In this document: positions 48,597 through 58,273 of the stretch, piece by piece
Layout: each line of letters opens with the position of its first letter
Numbering within the stretch: position 1 is the first letter of the stretch
Source: Flemingiibacterium sp045578725
GTDB taxonomy: Bacteria; Bacillota; Clostridia; Oscillospirales; CAG-272
Assembly (NCBI GenBank): GCA_045578725.1
Contig: JAZNKS010000086.1
Span: 11,179-75,178, forward strand
DNA: 64,000 bases
Direction: 5' to 3'
Position numbers and translations under genes: made by a program
The notes under the pieces: generated by a model
What the model was told of the DNA's origin: nothing
Seen by the model: the letters and a program-made list of their open reading frames with translations, nothing else
Databases searched by the model: none

Positions 48597-50299
48597 GATT
48601 TGTTTTCCTTTCCGACGATAATATCATCAATCGAGCCGTCCGGGGGGAGCATGGGCAGAACCAGCTCGTCCGGATCAATGACCGCATCGATCAGATACGG
48701 GCCCATCCCGCGGGAGGCGCGGATAAAGGCGGCGCGGAATTCATCGGGTGTTGATACCCGCTCGCCGCGAAGGCCGTAGGCTTCGGCCAGCTTGACGAAA
48801 TCGGTCTTCCGATCGAGCACCGTGGAGGAGTAGCGGCTGCCGTAAAAGAGGGTCTGCCATTGGCGGACCATGCCAAGCACGCCGTTATTGAAGAGGACAA
48901 CGGTGATCGGCAGACGGTAGCTGACGGCGGTGGCAAGCTCATTGGAATCCATCGCAAAGCTTCCGTCGCCGGTGATGAGAATCGCACGCTCCGGCTTTCC
49001 GGTGCCGGAGAGGGAGGCGCCGATGGCCGCACCGAGGCCGTAGCCCATCGTTCCGAGGCCGCCGCTGGAGGCAAAGCGGCGCGGGCGGGCGAAATCGGCG
49101 TACTGCGCCGTCCACATCTGATGCTGGCCCACATCGGTGGCAATGACGGTGGATTCATCCTTGATTTCGTTGATAATATCGAAAATCCGGGGCGGCGTCA
49201 GACGATCGGGGGGCGCGGTATCGGTTTCTTTGCGAATGGTCCGGCCGGCGGATTTCAGCTTGCGGATCCGCTCCTGCCACGCGGGATGGGAGGCGGGTCG
49301 GCAGAGTGCGGCAATCCGTCTGAAGGTATCGGCAACATCACCGACAATGCCGAGCGTGACGGGGATATTCTTGCCGATTTCGGATATGTCCGCGTCAATC
49401 TGCAGGATTTTAGCATCCTTTCCGTAGCGGGCCGTCTGGCCGGTTGCGCGGTCGCTGAAGCGGACACCGAGGCCGATGATGAGATCCGCCTCCCGGTTCG
49501 CCATGGAGGAGGCATAGCGGCCGTGCATCCCCTGCATACCGAGGAAGCGCTCCCGGTGGCAGGGGATCGCCGACAGGCCCATGAAGGTGCATCCGATGCA
49601 CCCGTCGATTTTATCGGCAAAGGACAGCACAGCATCGGTGATGCCCGCGCTGACGGCACCGCCGCCGATATAGAGATAAGGCCGCTCGGATTCGTTGATC
49701 ATCCGGGCTGCCTCGCGAATCTGCTCCTCGGGGACGGCGGGAGCGGGGAAGGGGGCAACGGGGACACAAGGCTCCCAGACACACCGGGCAGACTGGACAT
49801 CGCGGGGAATATCGATCAGCACCGGTCCGGGACGGCCGGAAATCGCAATCCGGAAGGCCTCGCGGACGGTGTCGGCAAGCTCCCCTACATCGGTGACGAA
49901 ATAATTATGCTTGGTGATCGGCATGGTGATACCGGTAATGTTGATCTCCTGGAAGGAATCGCGCCCCACCTGATCGGTGGGCACGTTGCCGGTGATGGCG
50001 ATAAGGGGGATGGAATCCATCATGGCGGTGGCGATGCCGGTGACGAGATTGGATGCGCCGGGGCCGGAGGTGGCGATAACAACGCCGACCCGTCCGGAGG
50101 CTCGGGCATAGCCGTCGGCGGCATGGGATGCGCCCTGCTCGTGGGCCGTTAAGATATGGCGGATCCGCCGCCGTGCCTTATAAAGCGCATCGTAGAGATT
50201 CAGAACTGCGCCGCCGGGATAGCCAAAGACATCCGTAACGCCCTGTTCGATCAGCGTTTCGATGACGATCTCAGCGCCGGTCAGCTTTTTGGCTTTCAT
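48593..50299 (-). CDS. ilvB: Acetolactate synthase large (catalytic) subunit
   Basis: 568 aa thiamine-diphosphate enzyme. Catalytic Glu in LTAHEQGASHAADGYARASG, FAD-binding middle domain, and the TPP-Mg motif GDGSFAMDSNELATAVSYR followed by VVLFNN. First step of valine, leucine and isoleucine synthesis. GGAGGA precedes the ATG. The leader is only about 45 nt, with no T-box or attenuator visible. Confidence 0.97.
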   Translation of the reverse strand: MKAKKLTGAEIVIETLIEQGVTDVFGYPGGAVLNLYDALYKARRRIRHILTAHEQGASHAADGYARASGRVGVVIATSGPGASNLVTGIATAMMDSIPLIAITGNVPTDQVGRDSFQEINITGITMPITKHNYFVTDVGELADTVREAFRIAISGRPGPVLIDIPRDVQSARCVWEPCVPVAPFPAPAVPEEQIREAARMINESERPYLYIGGGAVSAGITDAVLSFADKIDGCIGCTFMGLSAIPCHRERFLGMQGMHGRYASSMANREADLIIGLGVRFSDRATGQTARYGKDAKILQIDADISEIGKNIPVTLGIVGDVADTFRRIAALCRPASHPAWQERIRKLKSAGRTIRKETDTAPPDRLTPPRIFDIINEIKDESTVIATDVGQHQMWTAQYADFARPRRFASSGGLGTMGYGLGAAIGASLSGTGKPERAILITGDGSFAMDSNELATAVSYRLPITVVLFNNGVLGMVRQWQTLFYGSRYSSTVLDRKTDFVKLAEAYGLRGERVSTPDEFRAAFIRASRGMGPYLIDAVIDPDELVLPMLPPDGSIDDIIVGKENKS

Positions 50300-50342
50300 C
50301 GTGAAGTTCCTCCAATCGGTAAAATGGAAATCATATTATTTG

Positions 50343-50371
50343 ATTATAACACGATTTGGGCATGAATGCAA
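50343..50371 (-). promoter_or_regulatory. Promoter of ilvBN
   Basis: Minus-strand TTGCAT (50366-50371), 17 bp, TATAAT (50343-50348). Confidence 0.8.
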
Positions 50372-50482
50372 GCCTTTTCGCCGAAAGTTTACATTTTGCA
50401 GCAGCGCTTTTGTTTTGTCAGGATTCAGTTGGCGGAAAAACGGATTCTTTTGAATATAAGCCAAAAACTTCAGAAACAGGGC

Positions 50483-50511
50483 TTCACAAGACGAAAATTT
50501 CATGGTATAAT
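50483..50511 (+). promoter_or_regulatory. Promoter of the beta-helix lipoprotein gene
   Basis: TTCACA (50483-50488), 17 bp, TATAAT (50506-50511). The rest of the gap from ilvB shows nothing further. Confidence 0.75.
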
Positions 50512-50541
50512 AGAGGTAATCCAACCTTCAGGAGGTTAGAA

Positions 50542-53500
50542 ATGAAAAAGATTGCATACTTGCTGACCGTACTGGCTTTGATGGCGGTGATGGCTTCCTG
50601 CGGCGATTCCGCTCCAAAGCTGGAACCGTTCGTCATCGATTCCGGCTACACCATCCTGCGCGGCGATACCGCCCCTAAGGGCGAGGTCGATGCGACCGTC
50701 GCCGTTCACCAGGCGCTCATCGAGGCTGTACCCGGCATCGGTCTTGGCACCGACTGGGTCAAACGCGGTGAGGAGCCGCCGGCCGCCGGCCGCGAAATCC
50801 TCATCGGCGCGACCAACCGAGCGGAATCCCAATCGGTTCTCGCCACGCTTCGGCGGGATGATTACACCGTCCGTCTGGCCGGTGAGCGGATCCTGATTCT
50901 CGGCGGATCCGAGAGCGCAACACAGGCGGCCGCTGAGTATTTCCTTGCCAACTGCATCGGCGATGGCGGCACGCTGATGCTTCCCGCCGGTGAGGAGGGC
51001 TACACCCACCGCGCTGAGTACACGCTGGATGTGCTGACCCTGCAGGGCATTCCGATTCAGGAATACACCGTCTTCGTCAACGGTCTTGGCACCGGCATCG
51101 AAAATTCCGCCGTGGATTTCTTCCTGGATACCGTTGCCTCGCTGTCCGGCTACATTCTGGATACCGTCAATCTTGCCGAATCCGTCAAGGGACCGGTCAT
51201 TGAAATCATAATGGCCGACTACGGCGATCCCGAAACCTGGGAAATTGCGGCGGCCGATCAATCCGTGAGCGTCAGCGGAAACGGCATCTACAGCCGTGTG
51301 CTGGGTCTGCGCTCGATCAGCGACCGGCTGAAGGCACCCGCCAACGGATCGAAGGAGCTTCATCTGACCGTCGAATCCGAAAAGAAGAACTATTCCGTCG
51401 CGCCGCTGATTCAATTCAATCTGCCGACCTCCTATCCGGCGATGAAGGTGAAAACGGCCGAGGAGGGCGGCGTTCTGGCCAACTTCCTGCAGGCAAAGGC
51501 CGAGCTTCCGGATGAAATCACGGTGCTTTCGCCCTTCAGGCCCGAGGATTACCCCGATTCCATGCGGCTGCAGATCTTTGTTTCGCCCGACGGCGATGAC
51601 AAGGCGGCCGGCACTTTAGAGGCTCCGCTGAAGACACCCGCCGCAGCTCTTGACAAGCTGGCCGGTGCCGGCGGCGGTGTTATCTGGCTCCGGGGCGGCG
51701 AATACAAGCTGGACAAATCGCTTGAGCTGGATTCCAGGCACAGCGGCACCGATTTTTCGCCGGTCTTCATCAGCGCTTATAACGGGGAAAAAGTCACGCT
51801 GACCAATGCCCACACCCTTGCGCGCGATCAGTTCACATCCATTGACGATCCCGACGTGCTGGCGCGGGTTGATAAAGCGGCGGCATCAAAGATTCTCGTC
51901 TGCGATCTGACGGCGGCCGGGCTGACGGAGCAGCAGCTCGGAAGCTTCACCACCGAGACCCGTCCGATTCTGTATCTGGACGGCCGGGAAGCGGTGATTG
52001 CCCGCTATCCGAATGTCGGCAAGGAGCTTGTCATGGGCGAGGTTGTCGATCCCGGCAAGACCACCAGCGGCCACTCCGCCAACTATGAAGAGAACAAGGA
52101 CAAGACAAACGGCTGGGTTCTGAAGACCACCGACAAACGTGCAGAGAACTGGACGAAGTCCGACAACATCTGGATGTACGGTGCGGTCTATGCCGAATGG
52201 AACCGTCAGCACTATCCGGTCACCTTCGATCTCGATGCCGGCACGGTATCCAGCACCGAATACTGTCAGTACGGCGCACGCTGGCAGGCTGACAACACGA
52301 TCTATTACTACAACATTTTAGAGGAGCTGGATGCGCCCGGGGAATGGTATCTTGACAAGAAAAACGGCAGGCTGTACGTCTATCCCGACGAGGAATTCAA
52401 GGCGGCCTCTCTTGTCACCAATAAGAGCCCGATCATCGATGCCGAGGATATTTCCAATGTGATCCTCAACGGTCTGACCGTCAGCGGCTCCATGGGAAAC
52501 GGCATCCAGGTCAACATCTGCTGCCAGACGGTTATCCAGAACTGTACGATCGAGAATAACGGTCAGAGCGGCCTCAATATGATCAAGGGCGTGCGGAGCG
52601 GTGCCATTTACACCACTTTCACCAATAACGGCAGCTCGCAGTGCCGGATCGTCCGATCTACCGACCGCTCGACTCTCATGCCCGACAACTGCTTTATCCA
52701 GAACTGCACCGTTTCCGGGTCGGACAAAAATGCTCTCTACACCGGCGGCGTGGGCATGATTATCTCACACAATCACATCATCGATGCGCAGATCTTTGTC
52801 TCGGTATCCAACGAGTGTATCTTTGAATACAATGAATTCACCCACGGCTCCACGACCACAGCCGATGCGGGCATGATCTATGTGGGCGGAAGCTATCTCT
52901 CCGGCCGCGGCAATCACATCCGCTACAACTATTTCCACGATATGGCCGCTTCCCATGCCGCCGTCTACATCGATGACTGCGCATCCGGCCAGTATGTCTA
53001 CGGAAACATTGTCGATGTTGTGACCAAAGAAACCGATTCGACCTTCAAGGGCAAGATGACCTACCGTCTGCACAACGGACGCGAAAATGTCTTCTGCAAT
53101 AACATCTCGATCGGCGCGACCCGCTCGGCCTTCAGCGACAACGCCAACTACTATTACGAATCCTCGATCCGCTGGACACCGATGCGCGAATCTATCATCA
53201 CGGACGGCAAGGATGTCATCAATTCCGGGATCTTCACGGCCCGCTATCCGATCTATGCCGACTTCTATCACCGTGTCGAACAGCATATGAAGGATATCGA
53301 AGCCGAGGGGTATCAGCGAAACGATCTGGAGGAGGAGCTTCGCCAGCCCGCGCACAATGTTTATATGAACAACCTGACGATCAATGCAGCCATCGCCTTC
53401 AACATCTCCGATGCCGGCAGGCTGACGGCGGTCGGTCTCGATCAGAACTACGAATCGAAGACCTCGCCGCTGGACGAGAATTATCAGGTCAAGGACAAAG

Positions 53501-53565
53501 CGGTCTTTGACAAGCTTCCCGATTATGTCGATGTCCCCTTTGAAAAGATGGGACTTTCCAAGTAA
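50542..53565 (+). CDS. Large right-handed beta-helix lipoprotein (probable surface polysaccharide-active protein)
   Basis: 1007 aa: MKKIAYLLTVLALMAVMASC (lipobox), after CAGGAGG. The first part (about 25-300) has an alpha-glucuronidase-N-like segment (AGREILIGATNRAESQSVLA, LILGGSESATQAAAEYFL). From about 340 to 800 there is a parallel beta-helix: IFVSPDGDDKAAGTLEAPLK, GGVIWLRGGEYKLDKSLEL, then IDAEDISNVILNGLTVSGSM, CTIENNGQSGLNM and NHIRYNYFHDM repeats. Such proteins bind or cleave plant or host polysaccharides. No single glycoside hydrolase family can be named. Monocistronic, with a strong terminator. Confidence 0.85.
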   Translation: MKKIAYLLTVLALMAVMASCGDSAPKLEPFVIDSGYTILRGDTAPKGEVDATVAVHQALIEAVPGIGLGTDWVKRGEEPPAAGREILIGATNRAESQSVLATLRRDDYTVRLAGERILILGGSESATQAAAEYFLANCIGDGGTLMLPAGEEGYTHRAEYTLDVLTLQGIPIQEYTVFVNGLGTGIENSAVDFFLDTVASLSGYILDTVNLAESVKGPVIEIIMADYGDPETWEIAAADQSVSVSGNGIYSRVLGLRSISDRLKAPANGSKELHLTVESEKKNYSVAPLIQFNLPTSYPAMKVKTAEEGGVLANFLQAKAELPDEITVLSPFRPEDYPDSMRLQIFVSPDGDDKAAGTLEAPLKTPAAALDKLAGAGGGVIWLRGGEYKLDKSLELDSRHSGTDFSPVFISAYNGEKVTLTNAHTLARDQFTSIDDPDVLARVDKAAASKILVCDLTAAGLTEQQLGSFTTETRPILYLDGREAVIARYPNVGKELVMGEVVDPGKTTSGHSANYEENKDKTNGWVLKTTDKRAENWTKSDNIWMYGAVYAEWNRQHYPVTFDLDAGTVSSTEYCQYGARWQADNTIYYYNILEELDAPGEWYLDKKNGRLYVYPDEEFKAASLVTNKSPIIDAEDISNVILNGLTVSGSMGNGIQVNICCQTVIQNCTIENNGQSGLNMIKGVRSGAIYTTFTNNGSSQCRIVRSTDRSTLMPDNCFIQNCTVSGSDKNALYTGGVGMIISHNHIIDAQIFVSVSNECIFEYNEFTHGSTTTADAGMIYVGGSYLSGRGNHIRYNYFHDMAASHAAVYIDDCASGQYVYGNIVDVVTKETDSTFKGKMTYRLHNGRENVFCNNISIGATRSAFSDNANYYYESSIRWTPMRESIITDGKDVINSGIFTARYPIYADFYHRVEQHMKDIEAEGYQRNDLEEELRQPAHNVYMNNLTINAAIAFNISDAGRLTAVGLDQNYESKTSPLDENYQVKDKAVFDKLPDYVDVPFEKMGLSK

Positions 53566-53603
53566 AATTAAACCGGAATGGATTTTTCCGTTCCGGTTTA
53601 ATT
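53566..53603. terminator. Long hairpin terminator
   Basis: AATTAAACCGGAA/TTCCGGTTTAATT with further inner pairs around TTTT. It lies between convergent genes and can serve both. Confidence 0.8.
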
Positions 53604-54131
53604 CTATATCAGCTCATCCTCATCCGGCACCCATTCCATGCCGAATTCGGTATCGGCAAAGAGGGCGGCGAGGCCGGTAATCTGCTTGAGGCGCAGGATT
53701 TCATCCTTTTCCATGCCGAGATGCTTTGAGATCCATTCATCCGAGCGGCCCAGATCGTGGAGCTCACGGAGAATGTTGCTCATCAGATCTACATCGTGGC
53801 TGCCGCGCGCCCGGTTGTGGCGGATCGTGCTGGCCATCCGGTGATCGAGCGGCTTATCGATGACGGAAACCGGGAGCTTTCCGCCCTCCCGCTCATAGAT
53901 ATCCCGGTGCTCCAGCATGACCCGGTACCGGTGGAAGCCGTCCACGATGATATACAGATCGCGGCTCGCATCGTAGTAGCAGACGATCGGCATCGTGTAG
54001 CCGTCCTCCTTGATGCTGTCATAGAGGAGTGCCAGCTCCGGCGGTGCGACGGTGTTGGGATTGTAGGTATTGGGGCGGATTTTTTCGATCGGCACCGCCC
54101 GGACCTGATAGACAGGGCTTTCAAAGTTCAT
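53604..54131 (-). CDS. ParB/IbrB-like nuclease-domain protein
   Basis: 175 aa. ParB N-terminal-type domain: PIEKIRPNTYNPNTVAPPEL, YTMPIVCYYDASRDLYIIVD with GFHRYRVM (the nucleotide-binding GxxRxxA/V-like motif), then STIRHNRARGSHDVDLMSNI. C-terminal helical part. It overlaps the PAPS-reductase-like gene by 11 nt. The pair has the make-up of E. coli IbrB/IbrA. Function unknown. Confidence 0.85.
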   Translation of the reverse strand: MNFESPVYQVRAVPIEKIRPNTYNPNTVAPPELALLYDSIKEDGYTMPIVCYYDASRDLYIIVDGFHRYRVMLEHRDIYEREGGKLPVSVIDKPLDHRMASTIRHNRARGSHDVDLMSNILRELHDLGRSDEWISKHLGMEKDEILRLKQITGLAALFADTEFGMEWVPDEDELI

Positions 54132-55455
54132 TGTTATCGCCTACCTTGCTGTATTTGCGCTTCAGGATCCGGATGTATTCCTGCTGACGGCGGGTCAGCC
54201 CGAAGCCCATGAAGCGGCAGAGATGATCGTTCTTTAAGATGCACCAGCACATCCGCTTCCAGCTGGGGATGTCCTTGGTGGAGCGGATATCGTCGGTGTG
54301 ATCGGGAATCGGGCCCTCAAAGATGACCCGCGGATGCTTCATCACGGTGTAATTGGAGATGCCGTTGAGCTTGATATTATAGCCGCGATCCATCAGCTCC
54401 CGGATGACATCCGGCTCCAGACCGCCGCCCGTCCTGTGCCAGAATTCAACGGACGCGCTGAATTTCTTCAGATATTGCGCGCGCAGGGAATCGGGCAGGG
54501 TATCCAGCAGAAACCGGGTGTAGGATTCCCATGTATGCCCCTCCGGGAGCGTGAGATTGCGGTAGCCGAGCGCCTTGGTGCGGCCGTAGATGGCACCGAA
54601 ATTCACCCCCTGCACCCGTCCGACCAGCCTCTGCCAGATTGCGGGATCCAGTACGCGGTAGAGATTCAGGCTCTCCTTGGCGTAATCGTTGAAGGGGGAT
54701 GCCACGCGCATGGCATCGGGATGTACGCCGGCCTTGTAAAAGAGATCGTAGAGCTTATTGTAGGCGAATCCGCATTTTGCATAGCAGTGCCAGACATCGG
54801 AAACCGACCAGTCATAGAGGGGGGAGGCTGTATAGACATCCTTGAATTGCCTGGTGATGTAGCATTTTCCGTTGTAGCCGTATTTTTTGTTGAGGAAGCC
54901 GCTGTAGCGGGACAGGGATTCGTCAGCCCGCATTCCGAGCAGGCAGACGGTGGAGCGCTCGCCGTGGATCATCCGGTACCACCGTCCGAACTGGCGTGCC
55001 AGATCCTCCTGATGCATCCGATAGGTGTAGGTGGTGATCGGATTGTCCTTCATCGAAATCACATAGGGATGCTCCGGCATCGGGCGCACCCACCGCTCGG
55101 GGCAGGTATCGTCCCAGGGATACCAGTACATTTCATAGTTTGAGAGTGCCGTGCGGGTGGCCATCGGCAGGCAGACCCAGTAAAGCTCGGTGTTCGGCTC
55201 TGCTTCCAGGCGCCTGAAGGTCGCCTCCACATATTCGCTTGTCAGGGAATACTGGGCTTCAAAATCCTGATGAAAGACACCGATCACCCGATTCGGACAG
55301 TGTTTGCGGCGGTATTCAAGCACCAGCTCCAAAAGGAGGCCGCTGTCCTTGCCGCCGGAAAAGGATACAAAGACATTTTCAAACTGTTCAAAAAGGTACG
55401 CAATCCGGCTCATCGAAGCCTCGTATACATTGCGCCCGGTATACAAGCGTTCCAT
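54121..55455 (-). CDS. PAPS reductase-family PP-loop protein (IbrA/DUF3440-like)
   Basis: 444 aa. PP-loop SGGKDS at 33-38 (VFVSFSGGKDSGLLLELVLE) binds ATP. There is a long middle region with many aromatic and Cys residues (YWYPWDDTCPERWVRP, GMRADESLSRY, YDWSVSDVWHCYAKCG), typical of DUF3440, which is distinct from true sulfate-assimilation reductases. The C-terminus has CWCILKNDHLC. GAAGGTGA precedes the ATG. With the ParB-like partner it resembles IbrAB and, more distantly, the DndB/DndC combination. Activity unknown. Confidence 0.88.
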   Translation of the reverse strand: MERLYTGRNVYEASMSRIAYLFEQFENVFVSFSGGKDSGLLLELVLEYRRKHCPNRVIGVFHQDFEAQYSLTSEYVEATFRRLEAEPNTELYWVCLPMATRTALSNYEMYWYPWDDTCPERWVRPMPEHPYVISMKDNPITTYTYRMHQEDLARQFGRWYRMIHGERSTVCLLGMRADESLSRYSGFLNKKYGYNGKCYITRQFKDVYTASPLYDWSVSDVWHCYAKCGFAYNKLYDLFYKAGVHPDAMRVASPFNDYAKESLNLYRVLDPAIWQRLVGRVQGVNFGAIYGRTKALGYRNLTLPEGHTWESYTRFLLDTLPDSLRAQYLKKFSASVEFWHRTGGGLEPDVIRELMDRGYNIKLNGISNYTVMKHPRVIFEGPIPDHTDDIRSTKDIPSWKRMCWCILKNDHLCRFMGFGLTRRQQEYIRILKRKYSKVGDNNEL

Positions 55456-55485
55456 ATTTCACCTTCTTTCGCGGGAAGTAAAGGT

Positions 55486-55514
55486 ATTATACCATATTTT
55501 TCCCCGCATTTCAA
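55486..55514 (-). promoter_or_regulatory. Promoter of the IbrA/IbrB-like pair
   Basis: Minus-strand TTGAAA (55509-55514), 17 bp, TATAAT (55486-55491) with extended TGG. Confidence 0.8.
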
Positions 55515-55555
55515 GGGCTGTGAGCCGGAATTCAAATCTATGGCAGGAAAAGTTC

Positions 55556-55584
55556 TTGAAGTGTTCACAAGTTTCCGGTATAAT
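55556..55584 (+). promoter_or_regulatory. Promoter of the two-component operon
   Basis: TTGAAG (55556-55561), 17 bp, TATAAT (55579-55584). A second TATAAT at 55611-55616 lacks a -35 box. Confidence 0.65.
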
Positions 55585-55637
55585 GTTAAGTAGAATTTAG
55601 GACGGTCTGCTATAATGGATGCAAAGGACGTGATGCT

Positions 55638-56315
55638 ATGCGGCTGCTTGTTGCCGAAGATGAGCCGGAGCTGGCCCGTGCCATCGGAGCGATACTGAAG
55701 CACGGAGGCTATTTGGCCGATACGGTGTTTGACGGCATGGATGCCCTTGCCTATCTGGAAAGCGGACTGTATGACGGCGCCATTCTCGATATCATGATGC
55801 CGAAGCTGGACGGGCTGAGCGTTCTGCGAAGGATCCGCTCGACGGGCAATTCCGTCCCGGTTCTGATTCTGTCGGCCCGGAGCGAGGTCGATGACCGGGT
55901 TGCGGGGCTGGACGGCGGCGCGGACGATTATCTGACGAAGCCCTTTGCGGCAAAGGAGCTGCTGGCCAGAGTCCGGGCCATGACACGGCGGCAGGGGGAT
56001 CTTGTTTCCCCGGAGCTTACGCTCGGCGATCTGGTGCTGGATCTTGCAAGCTTTGAATTCTGTTATCGCGGTGCGCGACTTCGTCTGACCGGCCGCGAAT
56101 TCCAGATGGCGCAGATGCTGATGGCAAAGCCGGGCGCGGTAATTTCCACCGAGCATTTTATGGAAAAAATCTGGGGCTTTGATTCGGAGGCCGAGCTGAA
56201 TGTGGTCTGGGTCACGATTTCCGCCCTGCGAAAAAAGCTTGCGGCAATCGGAAGTCCGGCCCAGATCCGCGTATCGCGCGGTCTTGGCTATTACATCGAG
56301 GAAAATCATGATTAA
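55638..56315 (+). CDS. OmpR-family response regulator
   Basis: 225 aa. Receiver domain with acidic pocket (VAEDEPELARAIG), phosphoacceptor D51 (GAILDIMMPKLDG) and conserved Lys in YLTKPFAAKEL. C-terminal winged helix (LRLTGREFQMAQMLMAKPGA, VWVTISALRKKLAAIGSPAQ, RGLGYYIEE). Overlaps the histidine kinase gene by 8 nt. Likely activates the operon that follows. Confidence 0.95.
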   Translation: MRLLVAEDEPELARAIGAILKHGGYLADTVFDGMDALAYLESGLYDGAILDIMMPKLDGLSVLRRIRSTGNSVPVLILSARSEVDDRVAGLDGGADDYLTKPFAAKELLARVRAMTRRQGDLVSPELTLGDLVLDLASFEFCYRGARLRLTGREFQMAQMLMAKPGAVISTEHFMEKIWGFDSEAELNVVWVTISALRKKLAAIGSPAQIRVSRGLGYYIEENHD

Positions 56316-57531
56316 CAAGCTCCGCCGCCGCTTCATCCTGATCGCCATGGCATCCCTTGCCGCTGTTCTGATCCTGATGATCGGCACAATCAACCTCTCC
56401 AATTTTCACGCCATCGGCGAAAATGCGGAGCGGCTGATCGAACTTATAAACCAGAACGGCGGAAAGCTGCCGGACCGGGGCAATCAGCCCGTAAAGCCGT
56501 CGCACAGCGATTCCCGACCGCCCCATCTATCGCCGGAAACGCCCTTCAACACCCGCTATTTTACGGTAACGCTGTCGGCGGGAGAGGTTCTTTCGGCTGA
56601 CATCGGCATGACCGCTTCGATGGATGAGGCATCCGCCTCGGCGCTGGCAAAGAAGCTTGACCTGGCGGGCCGGACGGTCGGATATTACAAGAATTTCCGC
56701 TACCGTGCCTTCACGCAGAACGGCGGGACGATGTACATTTTTCTTGACTGCGAGCGGGAGATGGCCACCTTCCGCACCTTTCTGATTGCCAGCATATCCA
56801 TCAGCCTTGTCGGATTCTTAGCGGTATTTTTCATGGTTTTGTTTCTGTCCGAGCTTGCCATGCGGCCGATCGCCGATTCGATTTCCAAGCAGAAGCGGTT
56901 CATCACCGATGCCGGGCACGAGCTGAAAACGCCGCTTTCGGTGATTCTGGCCGACACCGATCTGCTGGAATTGGAAGCGGGCGAAAATGAATGGACGCGG
57001 TCGATCCGCCGTCAGGCCGGAAAGCTTCAGTCGCTTACCGAGCGGCTGGTCTTTCTCTCCCGGATGGAGGAGGCCGGTGCCATCAGCGAAAAAAAGGAGT
57101 TTTCGCTGAGCCGGACGGTTGCCGATACAGCCGAGCCGTTTTTTGCGGTAGCACAGGCAAAAGGCAAGCATCTGGAAAGCGCGATTGAGCCGGACATCAC
57201 CCTGTGCGGCGATGAAGCGGCCATCGAGCGGCTGATTTCCATCCTGCTTGACAATGCGATGAAGTACGCAAGCGAAGGCTCGACGGTTCACCTCAGTTTG
57301 AAGCGGGAGGGGAAGGGCGCGCGCATCACGATGGTGAATGCCGTCGATTCGATCGGGAAGGGATCGCAGGATCGGCTGTTTGAGCGATTCTGGCGGCGGG
57401 ATGAAGCCAGGAGCACCCAGGGCTTCGGTATCGGTCTGTCCAGCGCCCGCGCGATTGTTACTGCGCACGGCGGAAAAATCGAAGCCCGGAGCGATGACAG
57501 CAAAAGTATCCGATTTGAAATTGAACTATAG
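56308..57531 (+). CDS. Sensor histidine kinase
   Basis: 407 aa. Membrane helices at about 8-28 and 157-181 with a 130-residue external sensor between (rich in Pro/Ser near 55-80). Then the HisKA domain with H204 in DAGHELKTPLSVILADTDLL, and the HATPase with N box LISILLDNAMKYA and G boxes near GFGIGLSSARAIV. GAGGA precedes the ATG. The signal is unknown. Paired with the upstream regulator and joined to the VTC/DUF4956/DUF4353 genes. Confidence 0.94.
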   Translation: MINKLRRRFILIAMASLAAVLILMIGTINLSNFHAIGENAERLIELINQNGGKLPDRGNQPVKPSHSDSRPPHLSPETPFNTRYFTVTLSAGEVLSADIGMTASMDEASASALAKKLDLAGRTVGYYKNFRYRAFTQNGGTMYIFLDCEREMATFRTFLIASISISLVGFLAVFFMVLFLSELAMRPIADSISKQKRFITDAGHELKTPLSVILADTDLLELEAGENEWTRSIRRQAGKLQSLTERLVFLSRMEEAGAISEKKEFSLSRTVADTAEPFFAVAQAKGKHLESAIEPDITLCGDEAAIERLISILLDNAMKYASEGSTVHLSLKREGKGARITMVNAVDSIGKGSQDRLFERFWRRDEARSTQGFGIGLSSARAIVTAHGGKIEARSDDSKSIRFEIEL

Positions 57532-57541
57532 GGAGCAATGA

Positions 57542-58273
57542 ATGGAAATTCAGAAAATTTTTGCCCGGCGGGAGATCAAATTCCTGCTGACACCCGATCA
57601 GCGAAGCCGTGTTCTGTCGGCGATGGAGGGGCGGATGGCACCCGATGCCTTCGGAAAGAGCACGATCTGCAGCCTTTATCTTGATACTCCCGATTATCTT
57701 TTGATCCGCCGCTCGCTGGAGCATCCGCTCTACAAGGAAAAGCTCCGCCTGCGAAGCTACGGTACGCAGGCGCCGGACGGGCGGGTCTTCGCCGAGATCA
57801 AGAAAAAATACAAGGGGACGGTCTACAAGCGAAGGGTTGCCCTTCGTGCCGCCGATGCCGAGGAATTCCCGAAGCGCTGGATACCCGGAACCGATCCGAA
57901 TTCCCGCGAGATTGCCTTCGCGGCGGGGCGCTATCCCAATCTTGCGCCGCGCATGATGATTATCAGCGAGCGGGAGGCTTACTACGCCTCAGATGACCGG
58001 GATTTCCGGGTTACATTTGATACCGACATCCGCTGGCGGGACACGGAGCTTTCGCTCATGGCGGGACTTTGGGGAAATCCTCTCACCGGCCCCGACCGGA
58101 TTCTGATGGAAATCAAGGCCGGCGGTGCCATTCCGCTCTGGATGTGCCGCGTGCTCAGCGAGAATCAACTTTACAAAACCAGTTATTCCAAATACGGAAA
58201 TGCCTTCGCGGCTATTTCCGGAAAGCATACAAAGGAGAATCAAAATGCAAAATCTCTTCAAAGGACTCTTTGA
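57542..58273 (+). CDS. VTC-domain protein (polyphosphate polymerase-like)
   Basis: 243 aa. Tunnel-fold VTC domain: RREIKFLLTPDQRSRVLSAM, YLDTPDYLLIRRSLEHPLYK, KLRLRSYGTQ, FAEIKKKYKGTVYKRRV and DRILMEIKAGGAIPLWM, with the basic residues that line the phosphate tunnel. In yeast this domain makes polyphosphate; bacterial copies next to DUF4956 and CotH-type genes are less clear. It lies 10 bp after the kinase gene and overlaps the next by 29 nt. Confidence 0.9.
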   Translation: MEIQKIFARREIKFLLTPDQRSRVLSAMEGRMAPDAFGKSTICSLYLDTPDYLLIRRSLEHPLYKEKLRLRSYGTQAPDGRVFAEIKKKYKGTVYKRRVALRAADAEEFPKRWIPGTDPNSREIAFAAGRYPNLAPRMMIISEREAYYASDDRDFRVTFDTDIRWRDTELSLMAGLWGNPLTGPDRILMEIKAGGAIPLWMCRVLSENQLYKTSYSKYGNAFAAISGKHTKENQNAKSLQRTL

